Origin: Nitrospira sp.
Lineage (GTDB): Bacteria > Nitrospirota > Nitrospiria > Nitrospirales > Nitrospiraceae
Reading direction: 5' to 3'
Length of the DNA: 64,000 nt
NCBI GenBank assembly: GCA_013140455.1
Contig: JABFSU010000017.1
Span: 1-64,000 of the forward strand
Shown: one piece after another, positions 59,399 through 64,000 of the stretch
How positions within the stretch are numbered: position 1 is the stretch's first letter
Layout of the letters: each line of letters begins with the position of its first letter
Notes under the pieces: model-generated
What the model was told of the DNA's origin: nothing
Seen by the model: the letters and a program-made list of their open reading frames with translations, nothing else
The model's database searches: none
Made by a program: the position numbers and the translations under genes

Positions 59399-59929
59399 AT
59401 GTCTGGGAATGAGAATACTGTGAAAGAGAAAGGTTCCGAGCGAAGTCGGCTAAGTGAAGTTCGTCTGTTTGCGACGGATGTCGATGGGGTGCTGACGGAT
59501 GCGGGTATGTACTATGCCGAATCGGGCGATGAATGGAAGAAGTTCAACACGCGCGATGGGATGGGGATCAAGCTGCTGCAAAAGGCCGGCTATGTGACGG
59601 CGATTGTCACGCAGGAACGAACGAAGATTGTGGCGCGGCGCGCTGAAAAGCTCGCGATCCCAGAGCTGCATCAGGGTGTGATGGATAAGCTCACGGTGAT
59701 TCGCGAGATGGCCAGCCGCCATGGTTTATCATTGAGCCAGGTTGCCTATATTGGTGACGATGTGAATGACCTTGAGGCGCTGCGCGCGGTCGGGTTCTCG
59801 GCGGCTCCGGCTGATGGCATGCCGATCGTATGCGACGCCGTGCACTATGTGTGTCGAAAAAAAGGTGGAGAAGGGGCCGTGCGTGAAATTGCAGAGATGC
59901 TGCTCAGTGCTCGTGTGGATGTAGCTTGA
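59399..59929 (+). CDS. KdsC-like HAD phosphatase
   Basis: About 176 residues, HAD-IIIA type. The metal/catalytic motif is FATDVDGVLTDAG (about 24-36), then TQERT and GDDVNDLEAL near residue 120. This matches 3-deoxy-D-manno-octulosonate-8-phosphate phosphatase (KdsC) and related sugar-acid phosphatases such as the nonulosonate type. It starts at ATG 59399 with a GAGAGGA site upstream. It could release Kdo, a nonulosonate or a heptose phosphate; the sequence does not decide. Confidence 0.8.
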   Translation: MSGNENTVKEKGSERSRLSEVRLFATDVDGVLTDAGMYYAESGDEWKKFNTRDGMGIKLLQKAGYVTAIVTQERTKIVARRAEKLAIPELHQGVMDKLTVIREMASRHGLSLSQVAYIGDDVNDLEALRAVGFSAAPADGMPIVCDAVHYVCRKKGGEGAVREIAEMLLSARVDVA

Positions 59930-59960
59930 ATACGGTGTGTTGAGAATAAGGGGATCGCTT

Positions 59961-61415
59961 ATGAAGGCGCGAATGCACAATCTGTATCCGGTGATCATGG
60001 CCGGGGGAAGCGGGACCAGGTTTTGGCCTTTGAGCCGGCAATTGTTTCCCAAACAGTTGCTGAAAATCGGAGGAGATCAGACGCTGATTCAGCAGACGAT
60101 GCAGCGGGTACTGGGGTGTGCGCCGTCGTCTCAGGTGCTTATCTCGACGAACGCGGCTCAGGCGGAGTTGATTCGAGGTCAGCTGGGCGAGTGGAAGAGT
60201 GAGCTGAAAGACGGATTTATTTTAGAGCCTGAGGGGCGGAATACCGCACCGGCGATCGCGTTGGCGGCGCTCGAAGTCGTGCGGCGCGATCCGAACGGAC
60301 TGATGCTGGTAGTGCCGGCCGATCATGTGGTGTCTGGGCAAAGGGAATTTTCTGCTGCAGTGGCGCTGGCTTCGCAACTCGCGGATGAGGGCTATCTCGT
60401 CACATTTGGAATCAAACCGATCAGGCCGGAAACCGGCTATGGCTACATCAAGCCGAATGGACGAAAGCTGTTGGGCGCGCGGGGAACGCTCAAAGGGTAT
60501 CGCGTGGATAAATTCGTGGAGAAGCCGAACGCTGCCAAGGCCGCACAGTATCTCAAGGCAGGACAGTACTATTGGAACAGCGGGATGTTTGTGTGGCGCG
60601 CCGCGACGATCCTCGAGGAAATTCGGACGCACCAGCCTGCGCTTGGGAAAGTCGTGGATCGCATCGCCCAATTGCAGACCTCAGGCGCTCCCAAGCAGAC
60701 GATCGATGAAGTCTACCGATGGGCGATGTCGGTCTCCATCGACAACGGCGTCATGGAACTCTCGTCCAAGGCGGCCGTCGTTCCCGTGAAATTCCGGTGG
60801 TCTGATGTCGGGAGTTGGGGAAGTTTGGACGAAGTGGCCGAGAAGGACAAGTCTGGGAATGTGCTGGTCGGGCGGGTCATCGACCTCGAAAGCTCACGCT
60901 CGATCGTGTATGCCGATCGGCGGGTCGTGGCCACGATCGGCCTTGAGGACATGGTGGTGGTGGATACGCCCGATGCCACGCTGGTCTGCCCGAAGTCTCG
61001 CGCGCAGGATGTCAAGAAGGTGGTGGAGATTCTCAAGCAGCAGAAGGCGCCGGAACATCTCGAGCATCTGACCGTCCATCGTCCCTGGGGATCCTACACG
61101 ATTCTCGAAGAGGGAGCCGGCTTCAAGGTGAAGCGAGTGACGGTGAATCCAGGCGGGCGCCTCTCGCTTCAGTTGCACCACAAGCGGAGCGAGCATTGGG
61201 TCGTGATTGCGGGAACTGCACGGGTCACGAGAGGTGAAGAGGTGTTTGACCTTCAGGTCGGACAGAGTACCGCGATTCCCGTCCAGACCAAGCATCGGTT
61301 GGAAAATCCAGGCAAAGAGACCGTTCATATTATCGAAGTTCAGAATGGTCCGTATCTTGGGGAAGACGACATCGTGCGATTTAAAGATGATTACGGACGA
61401 ACCGCTAACGCGTAG
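59961..61415 (+). CDS. manC: Mannose-1-phosphate guanylyltransferase / mannose-6-phosphate isomerase (bifunctional)
   Basis: About 484 residues. The N-terminal nucleotidyltransferase has MAGGSGTRFWPLSR (about 13-26) and FVEKPN, and the C-terminal cupin domain (from about 365) has HRPWGSY, a VTVNPGGRLSLQLHHKRSEHW segment and GQSTAIP, typical of type II phosphomannose isomerase. It makes GDP-mannose with the phosphomannomutase that follows. ATG 59961 has an AAGGGG site upstream. Confidence 0.9.
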   Translation: MKARMHNLYPVIMAGGSGTRFWPLSRQLFPKQLLKIGGDQTLIQQTMQRVLGCAPSSQVLISTNAAQAELIRGQLGEWKSELKDGFILEPEGRNTAPAIALAALEVVRRDPNGLMLVVPADHVVSGQREFSAAVALASQLADEGYLVTFGIKPIRPETGYGYIKPNGRKLLGARGTLKGYRVDKFVEKPNAAKAAQYLKAGQYYWNSGMFVWRAATILEEIRTHQPALGKVVDRIAQLQTSGAPKQTIDEVYRWAMSVSIDNGVMELSSKAAVVPVKFRWSDVGSWGSLDEVAEKDKSGNVLVGRVIDLESSRSIVYADRRVVATIGLEDMVVVDTPDATLVCPKSRAQDVKKVVEILKQQKAPEHLEHLTVHRPWGSYTILEEGAGFKVKRVTVNPGGRLSLQLHHKRSEHWVVIAGTARVTRGEEVFDLQVGQSTAIPVQTKHRLENPGKETVHIIEVQNGPYLGEDDIVRFKDDYGRTANA

Positions 61416-61432
61416 GAGATAGAGGAGCGGCT

Positions 61433-62833
61433 ATGGGATTGTTTCGCGAATACGACTTGCGCGGCATCGTTGGGAAAGAACTGACCGTGGACATTGCCGA
61501 GCTGGTGGGGCGTGCGTATTGTACGCATGTGCGAGGGCGCGGTGCGAAGACGGTCACCGTGGGGCGAGATGGCCGGCTGAGTTCTCCGGAGTTGTACCAC
61601 GCGCTGGTCAAGGGGTTGCTGGCCGGCGGCCTCAATGTGATCGATATCGGGATCTGTCCCTCTCCGTTGGTCTATTTCTCGTTGCACACCTTGCCGGTCG
61701 ACGGCGGGATCATGATTACCGGGAGCCATAACGCCGCCGAGTACAACGGGTTCAAGATTTGTGTCGGGAAAGAAGCGATTCACGGTGACGAGATTCAGGC
61801 CCTGCGGCGTGTGATGGAGCAAGGGCAGTTTGTCTCCGGTCGGGGAACGCTGACCGAGCATCCCATCATTCCCGACTATCTGGCCTATATCAAGAAAAGC
61901 TTCGCCGGAGTGGATGCGAAACGATTGCACGTGGTCATTGATTGCGGCAGCGGTGTGGCGGCGCTCATTGCGAAGGATGCCTTGGAATTATTGGGTTGCA
62001 AGGTGACGGGACTGTATTGCGAATTGGATGGTCGATTCCCGCATCATCACCCGGATCCCACGGTGTTGGAGAATCTTGCGGACCTTATGCACGCGGTCAA
62101 GGAGCACAAGGCGGATGTGGGTATCGGCTATGATGGCGATGCGGATCGGATCGGGGCCGTGGATGAGCATGGGCAAGTGTTGTGGGGCGATCGATTACTG
62201 GTGATCTATTCTCGTGATATTCTGGCGGTCAAGCCGGGCAGCACGATCATCTCCGAAGTGAAAGCGTCACAGAGCCTCTACGATGATATTGCCAAGCATG
62301 GCGGCCGTCCGGTGATGTGGAAGACGGGCCATTCGCTGATCAAGGCGAAGATGAAAGAAGAGAAGGCCGTCTTGGCGGGTGAAATGTCCGGGCACATGTT
62401 CTTTGCCGATCGGTATTTTGGTTATGACGATGCGGTCTACGCCTCTTGCCGGCTCGTGGAGATTCTTGCCAAGGGCGTGAAGCCGCTCTCTGCGTTGGTC
62501 GCCGATCTTCCGGATACAACAGTGACGCCGGAAATTCGTGTGGATCTTCCCGACGCGATCAAATTCGATGTCGTCAAGCGGGTTCGTGATCGGTTCGAAA
62601 CGTATGCCAAGACCAAGCAGGGGCTTGGTCCGGAACAGCGCCGGGTTCGTGAGCTGGTGACGATCGATGGAGTGCGCGCGGTCTTCGACGATGGCTGGGG
62701 GTTGATTCGGGCGTCGAACACTCAGCCGGCATTGGTGCTGAGATTCGAAGCCACGACGCCCGCAAAACTTGATGCGATTCGTGCGATTGTGGAAGGCGAA
62801 TTGGCCGATGTGCGTCGGGAACTCGAGCGATAG
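61433..62833 (+). CDS. Phosphomannomutase/phosphoglucomutase
   Basis: 466 residues. Alpha-D-phosphohexomutase with the phosphoserine loop TGSHN (96-100, Ser98), metal-binding GYDGDADRI (about 236-244), the sugar-binding GEMSGHM and the C-terminal phosphate-binding RASNTQPALVLRFE. It interconverts the 6- and 1-phosphates of mannose or glucose and supplies GDP-mannose with ManC. It starts 17 bases after manC with a GGAG site. Its stop overlaps a GTG codon that could start the next gene. Confidence 0.9.
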   Translation: MGLFREYDLRGIVGKELTVDIAELVGRAYCTHVRGRGAKTVTVGRDGRLSSPELYHALVKGLLAGGLNVIDIGICPSPLVYFSLHTLPVDGGIMITGSHNAAEYNGFKICVGKEAIHGDEIQALRRVMEQGQFVSGRGTLTEHPIIPDYLAYIKKSFAGVDAKRLHVVIDCGSGVAALIAKDALELLGCKVTGLYCELDGRFPHHHPDPTVLENLADLMHAVKEHKADVGIGYDGDADRIGAVDEHGQVLWGDRLLVIYSRDILAVKPGSTIISEVKASQSLYDDIAKHGGRPVMWKTGHSLIKAKMKEEKAVLAGEMSGHMFFADRYFGYDDAVYASCRLVEILAKGVKPLSALVADLPDTTVTPEIRVDLPDAIKFDVVKRVRDRFETYAKTKQGLGPEQRRVRELVTIDGVRAVFDDGWGLIRASNTQPALVLRFEATTPAKLDAIRAIVEGELADVRRELER

Positions 62834-62862
62834 TGCCGAGGTTGCTGTATTCGCCTCGTCGG

Positions 62863-63654
62863 ATGCTCCTTTCCAATACAACGTGCGCTCTAGCCTGGTT
62901 ACTCTGCTTGCTTTCAGCCTGGGTCTCCGGCCCGGCCTATGCCGATGAGAGCGTTCTTTCTCCAGCTCGCCCGTTCAGGGTGGGTGAGCGGCTGACCTAC
63001 GATATTACCTTTCTCAATATCAGTGCAGGAACGGCTGTGATGGAGGTCGGTTCAGGCGATGCCGCCGGCGATCATCCATCCGGGAAATTCATCACGACAG
63101 CTGTGTCGAGCCCAAAGGTCACCAGATTTTTCCCTGTCGATAATCGTGTCGAATCCCTGACGGATCTGACGACGCTGTTGCCGGAACACATGACCTTCCG
63201 GAGGCGAGAGGGGAAAAAGAAGGAGGATATCGAGTACGTCTTTCATCGGAAAGACAACACCGTCTCAGCCACCCGAGGCGGGATCACGGAAGTCCTTCCG
63301 ATTCCAGCCGATACCCAGGATCTGATTTCCTGTCTCTATTATGTGCGAAGCCTGTTGTCGCTGAAGCAGGGCGCATCCCAGGCCTTGACGGTCTACCACG
63401 ATAAGAAGATTCGCCAGGTTGAAGTGCGGGTCGAGAAGATTGAGATGCTGGATGGGCCTTGGGGAAATCTAGAAACGGCGCAAGTCCTTGTGGTCATGCC
63501 GTTTCAAGGGATCTTTCTGAATCAGGGGAATATCCGCGTGTGGTTTACGACTGATGACCGACGGATTCCGTTGCGCATGAAGGCCAAAGTGATTATCGGA
63601 TCAATTGTGGCCGACTTGGTGAACGGAATTTCGGAGGTCACTCACTCGAAGTAA
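62863..63654 (+). CDS. DUF3108 secreted protein
   Basis: About 263 residues. A Sec signal peptide is visible: hydrophobic CALAWLLCLLSAW followed by AYADES, a likely cut after Ala. The mature part is DUF3108-like (VGERLTYDITFLNISAGTA near its N terminus, then FHRKDNTVSATRGG). These are periplasmic, beta-rich proteins of unclear function. The start ATG 62863 gives a good signal peptide; GTG 62833 is possible. It may be outside the polysaccharide operon in function. Confidence 0.78.
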   Translation: MLLSNTTCALAWLLCLLSAWVSGPAYADESVLSPARPFRVGERLTYDITFLNISAGTAVMEVGSGDAAGDHPSGKFITTAVSSPKVTRFFPVDNRVESLTDLTTLLPEHMTFRRREGKKKEDIEYVFHRKDNTVSATRGGITEVLPIPADTQDLISCLYYVRSLLSLKQGASQALTVYHDKKIRQVEVRVEKIEMLDGPWGNLETAQVLVVMPFQGIFLNQGNIRVWFTTDDRRIPLRMKAKVIIGSIVADLVNGISEVTHSK

Positions 63655-63669
63655 GAGAGCGAACTTTCG

Positions 63670-63698
63670 TTGCCGGGATCAGGTAAACCCGCTATACT
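63670..63698 (+). promoter_or_regulatory. Probable sigma70-type promoter for fbp
   Basis: TTGCCG at 63670-63675 and TATACT at 63693-63698, with a 17-base spacer. The expected transcription start is about base 63705, only a few bases before the ATG at 63708, and there is no ribosome-binding sequence in front of that ATG. This predicts a leaderless or nearly leaderless mRNA. Confidence 0.5.
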
Positions 63699-63707
63699 GC
63701 CTGCACT

Positions 63708-64000
63708 ATGGGCCAATTTCCCCTTACATTAAGCCGCTTTATCATTCGCAGTCAGGCTGAGCACCCCGGCGCGACCGGTGAATTTTCAAGCCTGCTGAGT
63801 CAGATCGGACTCGTTGGAAAAATCATTGCTCACGATCTGCGACGCGCCGGCCTGATTAATATTTTGGGCTCGACCGGAGAAACGAATGTACAAGGCGAAA
63901 CCGTCAAGAAGCTGGACGAGATTGCCAATGATACCTTTCTCCGCGCGTTCCAGGGCGACGGTCTGGTCTGTGCGTTAGGTTCTGAGGAAATGGAGCAGAT
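63708..64000 (+). CDS. fbp: Class I fructose-1,6-bisphosphatase, 3'-truncated
   Basis: The frame is open from ATG 63708 to the end of the window, about 97 residues. It reads MGQFPLTLSRFII, then GEFSSLLSQIG, DLRRAGLINILGSTGETNVQGE and VKKLDEIAND, matching the start of class I fructose-1,6-bisphosphatase (gluconeogenesis and Calvin-type carbon flow). The rest is outside the window. It is the first gene of a probable separate unit with its own promoter. Confidence 0.88.
   Translation, partial: MGQFPLTLSRFIIRSQAEHPGATGEFSSLLSQIGLVGKIIAHDLRRAGLINILGSTGETNVQGETVKKLDEIANDTFLRAFQGDGLVCALGSEEMEQ

Noticed and set aside
1-64000. CRISPR arrays, insertion sequences, phage genes, tRNA and rRNA genes
   Set aside because: No regular direct repeats, transposase, integrase or recognisable RNA-gene sequences were seen while reading the window.

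Overview
The window is one long same-strand surface-polysaccharide locus. I count 59 protein-coding genes, all on the + strand, cut at both ends: a NeuB-type gene enters at base 1 and a class I fructose-1,6-bisphosphatase runs off the right end. Many neighbours overlap by ATGA or GTGA, so much of it is probably translated as coupled operons. The host is a Gram-negative bacterium: there is an O-antigen ligase, a GT9 heptosyltransferase, a WaaE-like core transferase, a KdsC-like phosphatase and rhamnose-type dTDP-sugar genes. G+C looks to be in the mid-50s percent by eye. The overall style, including the fructose bisphosphatase, suggests Nitrospirota (Nitrospira-like), but there is no rRNA or ribosomal protein gene to prove this.

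Layout. (A) 1-9438: an unusual nonulosonate-type module with a NeuB-like synthase, a PtmA-like SDR, an aldehyde dehydrogenase, an enolase-superfamily dehydratase, a KPR-type reductase, a CMP-sugar synthetase, a transketolase and an unassigned transferase. (B) 9495-19411: a legionaminic-acid module of the GDP-linked Campylobacter type (LegB, LegG/NeuC, LegI/NeuB, PtmE, PtmF-like, LegF/PtmB, PtmA), followed by an N-acetyl-sugar amidotransferase (PseA/PtmG/WbpG family) and its HisF-like and HisH-like ammonia suppliers. The predicted product is an acetamidino derivative of a legionaminic-type acid. (C) 19594-27409: a set that matches no pathway I know. Two paralogous radical SAM enzymes flank an epimerase, a GmhA-like SIS protein, a nucleotidyltransferase-PfkB fusion in the reverse order of HldE, a TPP-dependent E1 alpha/beta pair and a small unknown protein. 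(D) 27562-43964: assembly genes, namely a ROK kinase, GT2 transferases, a third radical SAM protein, TIGR04372-like and unclassified transferases, two hexapeptide acyltransferases, a dTDP-rhamnose-4-epimerase-like protein, and a giant polymerase/GT-C-like plus MurJ-like membrane fusion. (E) 44014-54619: a bacillosamine-type initiation set (GT4, PglC-like, PglD-like and PglE-like proteins), then GT25, O-antigen ligase, WaaE-like, GT2, methyltransferase, GT4 and GT9 genes. (F) 54641-64000: housekeeping sugar supply (PglF/WbpM-type dehydratase, RmlA, RmlB and RmlD without RmlC, KdsC-like, ManC, phosphomannomutase), then a DUF3108 protein and fbp.

How it fits together. Modules A-C probably make unusual activated sugars. 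D and E put them on a lipid carrier, flip, polymerise and ligate the chain to a lipid A-core. F provides GDP-mannose, dTDP-6-deoxyhexose and UDP-4-keto precursors. The strongest candidates for undescribed chemistry are module C (paired radical SAM enzymes plus a heptose-like kinase/nucleotidyltransferase and a TPP ligase or decarboxylase) and module A (an oxidative, dehydratase-based route next to NeuB). No insertion sequence, CRISPR array, phage gene, tRNA or rRNA was seen.
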